Assembly: GCA_028706005.1 (NCBI GenBank)
Contig: JAQWCI010000003.1
Span: forward strand, 1-46,220
Direction: 5' to 3'
Length of the DNA: 46,220 bases
Source of the DNA: Lachnospiraceae bacterium
Lineage (GTDB): Bacteria > Bacillota > Clostridia > Lachnospirales > Lachnospiraceae
Shown here: positions 9,551 to 18,955 of the stretch, one piece after another
Layout of the letters: each line of letters opens with the position of its first letter
How positions within the stretch are numbered: position 1 is the first letter of the stretch
Notes under the pieces: model-generated
Database searches by the model: none
Told to the model about the DNA's origin: nothing
The model's input: only the letters and a program-made list of their open reading frames with translations
Program-made: the position numbers and the translations under genes

Positions 9551-10915
9551 TCATAATTGTGTCGGTTTCCACTTCCATCTGATGAAGAAATATGTGACTT
9601 CTATAACGCAGCAACTCATCCACCCGACAGGGTATCCAAAGCCGACTATTGCAGGCGTATTTACCACAAAGTGTGTAACATAGTAAAGATAAATCTGTCT
9701 TATCAAAACAAATCCGATCAGCATGATAATCATAGGACCGGTCGAATCGCCGCGCCCCCTGAGTGCCCCCGCAAGCACATGATTGACGCAGTTGAACAGC
9801 AGGAAATAGACGTTTATACGAAGGAACATTGTGCCGAATTCGAGAACTTTACTGTCAGAAGTGAAAAGTCCCACAGTTGCCCCCGCAAAGATCCAGAGTG
9901 CCGTGGCAATGACTACCGTGATTCCAAGTGTGATACCGACAGCAATTCTTGTGCCGTCATTTTCTCGCTTGATCTTTCCGGCGCCCATGTTTTGACTGAC
10001 AAATGTGGTCGCCGCCATCGCCATGCTGCTCATCGGCAGCATTATGAACTGGTCAATCTTGTTGTAGCATCCCCAGCCCGCCATGCATGCTGATCCGAAA
10101 TAGTTTATATATGACTGGACAAAAACATTTGAAAAGGCCGTGATGACGGACTGTATTCCATTTGGCAGGCCTATTGCAAAGATTCGTCCCAGCATATCTC
10201 TGTTTATGCTCAGTTCCCGCCACACAAGGCGATAGACTTCTTTTGTCATCATCAACAGCATAAGGATCAAAACACATGAAATGAACTGGGAGATAATCGT
10301 TGCGATTGCGACTCCAGCGATTCCCATATGAAACCCGAGGACGAAAAGAAGATCCAAGAAGATATTCAGGACGCTCGTCAGAACAAGGAAAAACAAGGGT
10401 CTTATCGAGTCTCCGACAGCCCGCAGAATCCCGCTCCCCATGTTGTAGATAAGGAGTCCCGCAATGCCCGCAAAGTAAATTCTAAGATAGACAGTCGCTT
10501 CATCCATGACTTCATCCGGCGTTGCCATGAACCTCAGCATCGGTTCAACGCCCATTATACCTGCAACAGTAAACACCGCGCAGAAAACAAATGTGACAGC
10601 CATGGTCGTTTCGACTGCTTTGTGCAGGTTATTCTTGTCACCGGCGCCAAAATAGCGGGCTATGACCACGCCTGCACCTACAGAAAAACCGTTGAAGAAA
10701 AAAACGGCCATATTTATTATCATGGTCGTTGATCCAACCGCTGCCAGCGCCTGCGTTCCGACAAAATTGCCGACGACTATCGAATCTACGGTATTGTACA
10801 GCATCTGGAAAATATTGCCGAGCATAAGCGGAAGAGCAAATTGCAGGATCAGCTTTGCAATGTTCCCTTCCGTCATATCTCTCGTTGTTGATTTTGCACG
10901 TGATTTCATTTGCAT
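9551..10915 (-). CDS. MATE family efflux transporter
   Basis: 12-TM type; MTEGNIAKLILQFALPLMLGNIFQMLYNTVDSIVVGNFVG. Confidence 0.94.
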   Translation of the reverse strand: MQMKSRAKSTTRDMTEGNIAKLILQFALPLMLGNIFQMLYNTVDSIVVGNFVGTQALAAVGSTTMIINMAVFFFNGFSVGAGVVIARYFGAGDKNNLHKAVETTMAVTFVFCAVFTVAGIMGVEPMLRFMATPDEVMDEATVYLRIYFAGIAGLLIYNMGSGILRAVGDSIRPLFFLVLTSVLNIFLDLLFVLGFHMGIAGVAIATIISQFISCVLILMLLMMTKEVYRLVWRELSINRDMLGRIFAIGLPNGIQSVITAFSNVFVQSYINYFGSACMAGWGCYNKIDQFIMLPMSSMAMAATTFVSQNMGAGKIKRENDGTRIAVGITLGITVVIATALWIFAGATVGLFTSDSKVLEFGTMFLRINVYFLLFNCVNHVLAGALRGRGDSTGPMIIMLIGFVLIRQIYLYYVTHFVVNTPAIVGFGYPVGWMSCCVIEVTYFFIRWKWKPTQL

Positions 10916-10976
10916 TATTGTGGACTTTCTGACATTGCTTTTCCTGGCTGATTATAACACCTGACGTCCTTGATTA

Positions 10977-11960
10977 TCACTCCATCAACCACTTATAATC
11001 TTCATCCTGAAATGGAATAGCCGGTGTTTGGCATGCGTCAATAATATGCTCTGGTTTTGATGAACCAAACAACGGCACACATGCAAAATCCTGATGGTAG
11101 AAAAAGCCCATGACGACCTGTGTCACAGAACAATTGTATTTCTCCATTATCTGTGGAATTCGCCTGGCAATTCTTATATTGCCTTCAGTATAATAGGGGC
11201 TGTTCTTTACCCCTGCCTCTCCCTTCAGAATACATTTTTGGAAAAAGCCGCCACAATTACCCATATACGGCATTTCCAGGTTGTTTCTGTTATTTGTATG
11301 GTAAGAGTATGCATCTCCCTGGGTACTTCTCAAGGTGTCATCGTCAAACCCCTTAAAACACTTCACTCCGATATTAAGCAGACTCTGGTCTGCTACAAAG
11401 CCTCTATAATTATGGATCTTGCAATAATCATCTGCCGCTGACATTCTGTCAGCATCCCAATTAGAGCATCCGTAATATCTGATTTTTCCCGACTTTACAA
11501 ATTCCTCCATGGTGTCTATTTCTTCTTCCACAGGGATACTTCTATCATCTCTGTGATAAAACAAGATATCTATATGATCGGTCCGCAATTGCTTAAGGGA
11601 TCCATTCAGATCATCTGTCATATCCCTGCGTGACATTCTGCTTATATGCAAATCAGCACAGGCACTCGTCAAATCCGGGTGACCGCCTTTAGTCATTATA
11701 ATAACTTCATTGCGTTTTCCACTTTGCTCAAGCCAATCGCCTACTACACGTTCTGATCTTGCCTTTTCCCCCGGGATCCAGTCTGAATACACATGTGCCG
11801 TGTCTATAAGATTTCCGCCACATGAAAGATATGCATCAAAGATTTCATTTGCCTTTTCTCCGTCCCAGTCAATTCCTGCATTAACTGTCCCAAGTCCGAT
11901 CGGATAAACTGACAATTCTGTTCCCGGAATTTGTATTCTGTTCACTCTTTTTGATACCAT
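10977..11960 (-). CDS. Aldo/keto reductase
   Basis: AKR pattern IGLGTVNAG...NLIDTAHVYSD...IIMTKGG...DHIDILFYHRDD; ORF track gives 12005, but GGAGGG SD precedes ATG at 11960, removing overlap with the response regulator gene. Confidence 0.88.
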   Translation of the reverse strand: MVSKRVNRIQIPGTELSVYPIGLGTVNAGIDWDGEKANEIFDAYLSCGGNLIDTAHVYSDWIPGEKARSERVVGDWLEQSGKRNEVIIMTKGGHPDLTSACADLHISRMSRRDMTDDLNGSLKQLRTDHIDILFYHRDDRSIPVEEEIDTMEEFVKSGKIRYYGCSNWDADRMSAADDYCKIHNYRGFVADQSLLNIGVKCFKGFDDDTLRSTQGDAYSYHTNNRNNLEMPYMGNCGGFFQKCILKGEAGVKNSPYYTEGNIRIARRIPQIMEKYNCSVTQVVMGFFYHQDFACVPLFGSSKPEHIIDACQTPAIPFQDEDYKWLME

Positions 11961-11980
11961 ATCGTTTTCCCTCCGGCGCT

Positions 11981-13477
11981 TCACCTGCATTCCTGTCTTC
12001 CCCATGCACTTGGTGATTTGCCAGTATATGAATGAAATACACGGCTGAAATAGAATTGATCCTCATAGCCCACCATTCTGGAAATGTCCTTCAGATACAA
12101 TTCCGGGTTTTCAAGTATGATTTGTTTTGCCCTCTCCATTCTCATTTTTGTGAGCACCTGAACAAACGACATGTCAGCGTGTTTTCTAAACAAACGACTC
12201 ATGTATGCCTGTGAAACTGCAAACTCTTTGCATATATCCTGTGTGCTGAGCGGTGTTTCAAGATGATTCTCCATGAATTTCAGAATCTTTTCGAAATACT
12301 CATGCGAATCAGTTGTTACCTGATTGATACCCACTCCCAACAGAATATCATATGTTTCAATCAAACTTTCAGCAAGATCTGCCGCCGTAGTCGCAGTATA
12401 AAAAATATCTGAAATGGTCAGGCTGCTGTCCGACAACCTTATTTCATCCTTGTTGCTATACCTGCTGATTATGGAAACAATCACGTTCACGCAATGTTCT
12501 ACCCAAAGCTGTGAGCGTTTTTCGATCAGCCATGAGTGATGACAGGAGCGAATGGTTTTATGAAAATCAGTATAACGACGGTTATCCAGAAGATAACTGC
12601 ATGTATTATTCAGGTTCGCTGTGTCTTCCCTTGTAAGATTTATATCAGGAAAAGCCCCGGATTCCGAAATATCAATAGTCTGCGACAGACCCACGACACT
12701 GCTCAGGTTCAAAGCATGATACATGCTCTGTATGGCTTCAGGGAGTTCCGAAGTTGAATATTTCTCCGTACTGTAAATAATTGTACGATATCCGCTCACT
12801 CCTGAAAAAGCCTTTCCCCCAAGTTTATTGATAAAGGTAATCAAATCTTCAGTTACAGACTCTTCAGGAATCAGATACAGCCCTTCCATTTCGTCACGCC
12901 CATAGAAAGATATGAGTTCCTCCGGTGCTGAATAAATATTATGCTGGTTTGGATGATTACTGAATCTGGTCGGGAGTCCGTTATACCGAATTAGTGCAAT
13001 GTAATAAGCTGAATATGGAAGAAACCTCGCAACAATTTCATTATCAGTGTCAGTTCCATTGCATAAATCAGTAAGAATCAGTTTCTGCTTTTGATAATTT
13101 CGTTCATCCACCTTCGTGACAACAGCCTTTATTGAGCAGAGAAGATTAGTCGGTGTTATTGGTTTTAGCAGATAATCACTGACGCCATATGCGATAGCGC
13201 TTCTGGCGTATTCAAAATCTCTGAAACCGCTTATGAGAATAAAAAAACTATCAGGTGATATCTGCCCGGTTTCTTTTGCCAGGGTGAGGCCGTCAATTAC
13301 CGGCATGCGGATATCACTGATAATGAGATCCGGTTTATACTGCCTTATCAGCTCCAGCGCATCTTCCCCGTTTTCTGCCGATCCCACGATCTGGAAATCA
13401 GATCTGTTCTTTTCAATTATCTTTTTCACCATGTTTATGGCGACAGGCTCATCATCTGCAATTATTACTGTGTACAT
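11981..13477 (-). CDS. Response regulator with REC domain and AraC-type HTH (YesN-like)
   Basis: REC: IIADDEPVAINMVKKII, DLIISDIRMPVIDGL, DYLLKPITP; C-terminal AraC HTH: GYEDQFYFSRVFHSYTGKSPSAW. Confidence 0.93.
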   Translation of the reverse strand: MYTVIIADDEPVAINMVKKIIEKNRSDFQIVGSAENGEDALELIRQYKPDLIISDIRMPVIDGLTLAKETGQISPDSFFILISGFRDFEYARSAIAYGVSDYLLKPITPTNLLCSIKAVVTKVDERNYQKQKLILTDLCNGTDTDNEIVARFLPYSAYYIALIRYNGLPTRFSNHPNQHNIYSAPEELISFYGRDEMEGLYLIPEESVTEDLITFINKLGGKAFSGVSGYRTIIYSTEKYSTSELPEAIQSMYHALNLSSVVGLSQTIDISESGAFPDINLTREDTANLNNTCSYLLDNRRYTDFHKTIRSCHHSWLIEKRSQLWVEHCVNVIVSIISRYSNKDEIRLSDSSLTISDIFYTATTAADLAESLIETYDILLGVGINQVTTDSHEYFEKILKFMENHLETPLSTQDICKEFAVSQAYMSRLFRKHADMSFVQVLTKMRMERAKQIILENPELYLKDISRMVGYEDQFYFSRVFHSYTGKSPSAWGRQECR

Positions 13478-13509
13478 AGTTACCTCTCATGCCTGAGCGT
13501 AGTTTGCTT

Positions 13510-13530
13510 ATGCGACAGCTCTTGTCGCAT
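13510..13530 (-). promoter_or_regulatory. Short stem-loop between histidine kinase and response regulator genes
   Basis: ATGCGACA-gctct-TGTCGCAT, 8-bp perfect arms. Confidence 0.5.
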
Positions 13531-13546
13531 TGCGCATGCCCTTTAT

Positions 13547-15364
13547 TCACTCATATATTTGAATCAGAACTTCTGCACCGTGTCCCGGTGATTCATTGTT
13601 GCCAACCCTGAAAATCAGTTTTTTACTGTACAAAAGGTATAATCGTGCAAAGGTATTGGTAATACCCATTCCGCCTATCTGTTCCTCCAGACCTGTGCCC
13701 ATCCTAAGCAGATTGACCTTCAGATTTTCAATTTCGTTTGTCAGTTTATCAATTGTTTCCTGACTGAAGCCCTCGCCATTATCTCTTACCACTATCATCC
13801 AGTATGAGCCTCTTTCATCTGATCCGGTCGATCCGACAATGTCGAGCCTTATTGGTCCGCTGCTGCTCCCGAAACCATGAATAATTGCATTCTCCGCAAT
13901 CTGCTGCAATGTCATTTTTGGAAGCAGCATTTCACTTATAGCTTTATCTACAGCGATGCCGGCCTGGAACCTGTCGCCCCATCGTCCCTTAATCAGTTTG
14001 AAGTAATTATTCAGATTATTTATTTCATCATTTACACTGGCATACCGCATTTTGTTATCTGTAGAGTATCGTAGAATATTGGCCAGGCTGTCACAATAAT
14101 CACAGACAAGATCATCATCATCCTCAACGCCTCTGGCTGAAATGGTATTGAGCACATTATACAGAAAATGCGGATTGACCTGAGCCTGCAGTGTATCGAA
14201 CTGTGCCTGCAGACGAAGGAGATCTGCGGCTCTTTCATTTCGTATCGACTCATCAAGACGTGCCATCATAGCTTTATATGAATTCGTAAAAGCCCTTAGT
14301 TCATCTGATCCCGGATCATATGTTCTGACATCGTTACCTGAATCAGACAGATTATTAAGCGTAGTCTGCTCCATCAGATTCTGAATTTGTGAGACAGATT
14401 TCAAAACATCGCTCATAAACAAGCGCATCACCAGCAATGAAACAGCAAGATAAATACCTGTCGTGATAAATGGATATGGATTTATCCACTTCTCCAGGGC
14501 AAGCGCAATTGAACTTTTTTCAATAACAAGTACTGATATCGGGTATTCGTCCGAAACAGAAAGCGATATTATTTCCTTACCGTTTCCAAAATCCTGTTTG
14601 CTCACCAGATTTGTTTTGCCACTTACAATATCCCGGTATAATGCCGTATCAATCGACGTATCACTTTGGTATAGTATGTCTTCGTCATTCATATAAACTA
14701 TAATCTCATAATCCGCAGCATCCGAATGAAGCTCTGACAGATCTGAAGTAAGGTTTTCGACCTCAATATATCCCATATTTCCACCACGGATTCCCTTAAC
14801 CATTGAGAACACCTGTGGGTTTTGTGAATGTCCCCATTGGTCAGTATGTGGAGCGATCAGAATGTTTCTGCCCTTTGCATCATCCGCTTCATCAAGATAA
14901 TCTATATCATCCGGGTCAAACGATGACACAACGGTTGAATTGGCGGAGTTAAAACTTGAATATAAAATACCGTCTCGATTGTAGTAAATAGTTCTGTATG
15001 TATACTGACCAAGGTAATTGGCATGCATTCCAGTTGAAAGCTCTGATTTTGCTTTACTGAGATAATCCGGATCAATACTATGCCTCGATGCAAGGCTCAA
15101 TGTTCTGATATCGCTAAGCATGGAAGGACTTGAAAGTATATATTCTATAGCCGCATCCATGGTCGAAAGTGAATCGTTCAACTGATTACATATGCGATCA
15201 GATGTCTCAGCAAGGTGTACATCAACCTGATCTTCGATACGGCGTTTTTCTGAAAATGATGTTGTGAACCCAATGACAGCTGCCGAAATAGCTGTAAGAA
15301 TTAAGTACAGCAACAGTAGTTTTGATCCAAATCTCGATTTTGTTACGGATAAGCGTCTGCTCAT
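13547..15364 (-). CDS. Sensor histidine kinase (YesM-like, LytS/His_kinase family)
   Basis: N- and central TM segments, HAMP-like region, QAQVNPHFLYNVLNTIS, NAIIHGF, DNGEGF, GMGITNTFARL. Confidence 0.93.
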   Translation of the reverse strand: MSRRLSVTKSRFGSKLLLLYLILTAISAAVIGFTTSFSEKRRIEDQVDVHLAETSDRICNQLNDSLSTMDAAIEYILSSPSMLSDIRTLSLASRHSIDPDYLSKAKSELSTGMHANYLGQYTYRTIYYNRDGILYSSFNSANSTVVSSFDPDDIDYLDEADDAKGRNILIAPHTDQWGHSQNPQVFSMVKGIRGGNMGYIEVENLTSDLSELHSDAADYEIIVYMNDEDILYQSDTSIDTALYRDIVSGKTNLVSKQDFGNGKEIISLSVSDEYPISVLVIEKSSIALALEKWINPYPFITTGIYLAVSLLVMRLFMSDVLKSVSQIQNLMEQTTLNNLSDSGNDVRTYDPGSDELRAFTNSYKAMMARLDESIRNERAADLLRLQAQFDTLQAQVNPHFLYNVLNTISARGVEDDDDLVCDYCDSLANILRYSTDNKMRYASVNDEINNLNNYFKLIKGRWGDRFQAGIAVDKAISEMLLPKMTLQQIAENAIIHGFGSSSGPIRLDIVGSTGSDERGSYWMIVVRDNGEGFSQETIDKLTNEIENLKVNLLRMGTGLEEQIGGMGITNTFARLYLLYSKKLIFRVGNNESPGHGAEVLIQIYE

Positions 15365-15557
15365 AACCCCTCATAATAACGATATTGATGATGTGCGTAT
15401 TCCCTGAAAGCATAGTATGCCTCTGATTCTGATACCATAATATAGTAAGTTCCGGATTTAAGATATTGCTGAATCGAATTCAGACATATTTGTCCATATC
15501 TTTTAGGGGATTTTCCATGTAAGTCATAGCCTTGAAATGATAGCTTAATAATATAAA

Positions 15558-15577
15558 GCGTTGCGATTGTGCAATGC
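15558..15577 (+). other. Short hairpin in the 5' leader of the solute-binding protein gene
   Basis: GCGTTGC-gattgt-GCAATGC (one G-U pair), about 25 nt upstream of the ATG at 15603. Confidence 0.35.
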
Positions 15578-15602
15578 AGACACAATTCCAAGGAGGAAAT
15601 GT

Positions 15603-17036
15603 ATGAAAATGAAAAAGTTACTTGCAGTATCCGCAGCGGTAGCCATGTCGGCCACATTGTTTGTTGGATGCGGTTCGTCGGATTCAACAGCAGCATCAGC
15701 TGCTACATCTGTAGCCGCAGCAGCTGAAACTACGGCAGCCGAGGCAGCTACATCAGCAGCGGCGGAATCCTCAACAACTGAAGCATCCACAACTGAAACG
15801 GCTTCCACAGAAGCACTTGCAGCTCCCGAAGCAGACCTGAGCGGCACGACATTGACAGTGCTTGTGGACGCAGACACAGCAGCAGAAGGCTATGAAGCGG
15901 TATTTGCAGCTGCAACAGAAAAGTATGGCGTCAAATTTGATATTGAAACAAGAGTCGGTGGAAGCGACGGCGATAATCTCGTAAAAACAAGGCTGGCATC
16001 CGGCGATATTCCCGACCTCACGCTTTATAACTGCGGAGCAAAACTATTTGCACTTAACCCGACAGAATATTTCTACGATTTCAGTAATGATCCCATCGCG
16101 AATACATTCGATGACACGTTCAAATCTACCGTTACCTATGACGGAAAAGTCATGGGTGTTCCCGTTTATACCACTCAGGCAGGTGCTGTAATGTACTACA
16201 AGCCTGATTACGAAGAGCTCGGGCTTTCAGTACCCACAACATGGGACGAATTTCTTTCAAACTGTAAAGCTCTCAAGGATGCAGGCAAAACAGCCATAGC
16301 AGGTTCCTTTGGAACCAGCTGGACATCACAAGTCATTTACCTCGGCGACGAATACAATGTTCTGGCAGAAAACCCCACATTCCCTGCTGACTTTGAAGCG
16401 GGCACTGCAAAATATGCAACAACAGCTGCAGGTCTTGAAAGTTTCCAGAAGCTTGCTGATGTAATTCCTTACTATAATGAGGATTACACAGCGACGACCT
16501 ATGACGATGCCGTTGACATGCTTGCAAACGGAGAAGCTACTCATTGGATCAGTCTTACACAGGCTCTCGGCAATATGCAATCTCTTTATCCGGATGCAAT
16601 GGATGACATAGGAGTATTCGCCATCCCTGGCAATGATCCTGATAACTGTGGACTTACAGTCTGGTATCCTTCATGCTGGTACGTTAATAAAGACAGTGCC
16701 AATGTAGACGCAGCAGTAACATTTATGGAGTACTGGTGTTCTAAAGAAGGACTTGATATTTACAATGCCAACAGTGCAGCATACGGTCCCACTTGCATCA
16801 AGGGCTATTCTCTCCCTGACAATGTTCTTAAATGCGTAAAAGAAGACATGCAGTCGTATTTCGATGCAGGCAAGACAGCTCCGGCTCTTGAATTCGAAAC
16901 GTCTGTTAAAGGTGCTAACTGCGAACAGTTTACATCAGCTGTAGGAACAGGTCAGATGACAGCAGAAGAAGCGGCTTCTCAGTATGACGAAGACTGCAAG
17001 AAACAGGCTGTACAGCTTGGTCTGAATTGGAAGTGA
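15603..17036 (+). CDS. Extracellular sugar-binding lipoprotein of ABC transporter
   Basis: SD AAGGAGG precedes ATG at 15603 (MKMKKLLAVSAAVAMSATLFVGCGSS, lipobox), followed by an Ala/Thr/Ser/Glu-rich linker and SBP domain; ORF-track start at 15561 is probably too early. Confidence 0.9.
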   Translation: MKMKKLLAVSAAVAMSATLFVGCGSSDSTAASAATSVAAAAETTAAEAATSAAAESSTTEASTTETASTEALAAPEADLSGTTLTVLVDADTAAEGYEAVFAAATEKYGVKFDIETRVGGSDGDNLVKTRLASGDIPDLTLYNCGAKLFALNPTEYFYDFSNDPIANTFDDTFKSTVTYDGKVMGVPVYTTQAGAVMYYKPDYEELGLSVPTTWDEFLSNCKALKDAGKTAIAGSFGTSWTSQVIYLGDEYNVLAENPTFPADFEAGTAKYATTAAGLESFQKLADVIPYYNEDYTATTYDDAVDMLANGEATHWISLTQALGNMQSLYPDAMDDIGVFAIPGNDPDNCGLTVWYPSCWYVNKDSANVDAAVTFMEYWCSKEGLDIYNANSAAYGPTCIKGYSLPDNVLKCVKEDMQSYFDAGKTAPALEFETSVKGANCEQFTSAVGTGQMTAEEAASQYDEDCKKQAVQLGLNWK

Positions 17037-17050
17037 TGTGATTTACACAG

Positions 17051-17079
17051 TCAGCCGCAGGTCTGTTTCCTGCGGCTGA
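17051..17079 (+). promoter_or_regulatory. Intergenic stem-loop/attenuator between solute-binding protein and permease genes
   Basis: TCAGCCGCAGG-tctgttt-CCTGCGGCTGA, 11-bp perfect stem followed by TTTTA. Confidence 0.75.
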
Positions 17080-17088
17080 TTTTACGAA

Positions 17089-17970
17089 ATGGAAAAGGTG
17101 GCGCCAATGAAAAAAGAAAAAATATACTCGATATGGTTTTTGATGCCGGCATTTGTGATTTTCGCTGTATTCTTTCTGATTCCTGTACTGTCATCATTCT
17201 TTTACAGCCTGACTATATGGGACTTCAAAACATTCACTTTCTGTGGATTCGACAATTACGTGATGTTCTTTTCAGAACCATCACTTAACACTTCACTGAT
17301 CCATACACTGGTCTATGCATTCATGACGAGTGGTCTGAAAGTACTATTTGCTTTCTTTATCGCTCTGTTCCTGACCTCAAAGATAAGGACAAAAAGTTTT
17401 ATACGTTCAGCTGTTTTCTTTCCAAACCTCGTTTCAGCAATTGCAGTTGGTATAACATTTACAACATTGATGCACCCTACTAAAGGCATCATAAATATTA
17501 TTATCAAAGCTCTTGGTGGAAGTACTGTCAATTTCCTTGGTGACCCAAACATAGCATTATTCAGCGTCATAGCTGTAGACGTCTGGAAGGGTGTCAGTAT
17601 TGCAACCGTAATCTATATTGCGGGGATTCAGTCAATCGATTCCACATATTACGAAGCGGCACAGATCGATGGTGCTACATTCTGGCAGAGAGTGTGGAAT
17701 GTGACTCTCCCCATGTGTGCTCCAGCGATGGATTCCGTAATCATTCTGTCCCTGATCGGGGGTCTTCGCTGCTTTGATCTGATCTGGGCCATGACAGGCG
17801 GCGGACCCGGATTTGCAACTGATGTTATCGCATCTGTAGTCTACAAACAGTATGCTGCAGGATTCTACGGATTATCCACAGCCGGTAACGTTATAATGCT
17901 TGTTCTTATCTCAATAATTGCCTTCCCGTTGCAGCACTTCCTTATAAAGAGAGAGGAGGCACTGTCATGA
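17089..17970 (+). CDS. Carbohydrate ABC transporter permease (MalF-type)
   Basis: Multi-TM; YYEAAQIDGATFWQRVWNVTLPM EAA loop; start may be ATG at 17107. Confidence 0.9.
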   Translation: MEKVAPMKKEKIYSIWFLMPAFVIFAVFFLIPVLSSFFYSLTIWDFKTFTFCGFDNYVMFFSEPSLNTSLIHTLVYAFMTSGLKVLFAFFIALFLTSKIRTKSFIRSAVFFPNLVSAIAVGITFTTLMHPTKGIINIIIKALGGSTVNFLGDPNIALFSVIAVDVWKGVSIATVIYIAGIQSIDSTYYEAAQIDGATFWQRVWNVTLPMCAPAMDSVIILSLIGGLRCFDLIWAMTGGGPGFATDVIASVVYKQYAAGFYGLSTAGNVIMLVLISIIAFPLQHFLIKREEALS

Positions 17971-18800
17971 ATAAAAAGAAGAAAATTCAGATCCTGGTTG
18001 GCGATATCGTTGGCTGTGCTCTGGCAATTATAATTTTTATATTCCCTTTCTATTTCATGTTCATTAATTCCCTGAAAGACAGACGTGAAGCAAATAAGCT
18101 CTCGATTGCTTTTCCAACATCAATACACTGGGAAAACTATCTTGATGTCCTGAAGAACAATAACTATCAGGTTCTTATTGCATTCAAGAACAGCTTTCTT
18201 ATCATGCTTTTCGCTGTTGCAGTTCTTATCATTGTATGTTCCATGGCCGGGTATGTTGTACAAAGAAGAAACGATAAGGTCGTCAACATTATAAGCACCT
18301 TAGTTATGCTGGGGCTTATGTTGCCCCCCGCAATTCTTCCCACAATCAAACTGTTGCAGCAACTTCATATCTATAAAACCATGTTCGGAATTGTTATGAT
18401 AGAAATTGCACTGCAGACCCCCTTCACACTCATGCTGTACCGCGGGTTCGTAGCTTCTGTTCCGAAAGAGCTGGAAGAGGCAGGTTATATCGACGGTTGT
18501 ACAAACTTTCAGGTCTTTTTCAAAATTGTGTTTCCTCTCCTGAAACCTGTTTCAGCAACCGTGATCATTCTTGATGCCGTGACGATTTTTAATGATTTTC
18601 AGAATCCTCTTTATTTCTTCAACGGTTCCAAGAATGCGACCGTACAGCTTACGCTGTATAACTTTATGGGACAGTTTGCAAGTGAATACAATCTACTGTT
18701 CGCTGATGTAATAATCATTACCATACCAATGCTTATAATCTTCCTGATCTTCAACAGAAAAATCGTAGACGGTATGGTTGCCGGTGCAGTAAAAGGCTGA
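17967..18800 (+). CDS. Carbohydrate ABC transporter permease (MalG-type)
   Basis: Multi-TM; ELEEAGYIDGCTNFQVFFKIVFPLLKP EAA loop; overlaps the preceding gene by 4 bp. Confidence 0.9.
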   Translation: MNKKKKIQILVGDIVGCALAIIIFIFPFYFMFINSLKDRREANKLSIAFPTSIHWENYLDVLKNNNYQVLIAFKNSFLIMLFAVAVLIIVCSMAGYVVQRRNDKVVNIISTLVMLGLMLPPAILPTIKLLQQLHIYKTMFGIVMIEIALQTPFTLMLYRGFVASVPKELEEAGYIDGCTNFQVFFKIVFPLLKPVSATVIILDAVTIFNDFQNPLYFFNGSKNATVQLTLYNFMGQFASEYNLLFADVIIITIPMLIIFLIFNRKIVDGMVAGAVKG

Positions 18801-18840
18801 TATACAAGGGCGCCTCGCTTTTCATTTTCAAAGCGTGGTT

Positions 18841-18907
18841 CCGGGTGAAGAGTAACACCCGGAAGATAACATAAGAGCGATCCTCCTTCCCGGGGGATCG
18901 CTCTTAT
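18841..18907. terminator. Tandem stem-loops between convergent genes (candidate bidirectional terminator)
   Basis: CCGGGTG...CACCCGG (18841-18862) and ATAAGAGCGATCC...GGATCGCTCTTAT (18871-18907, 13-bp perfect stem); no strong U-tract. Confidence 0.6.
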
Positions 18908-18955
18908 CAATTACATGTAACCTCTTCACGTACGTCCGTCACATCATATAGAGAC

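Noticed and set aside
15545-15877. Minus-strand ORF of 110 aa rich in Ala/Val/Ser (MSASTSTVNVVPLRSASGAAS...)
   Set aside because: Antisense of the low-complexity Ala/Thr/Ser linker of the solute-binding protein; composition artefact.
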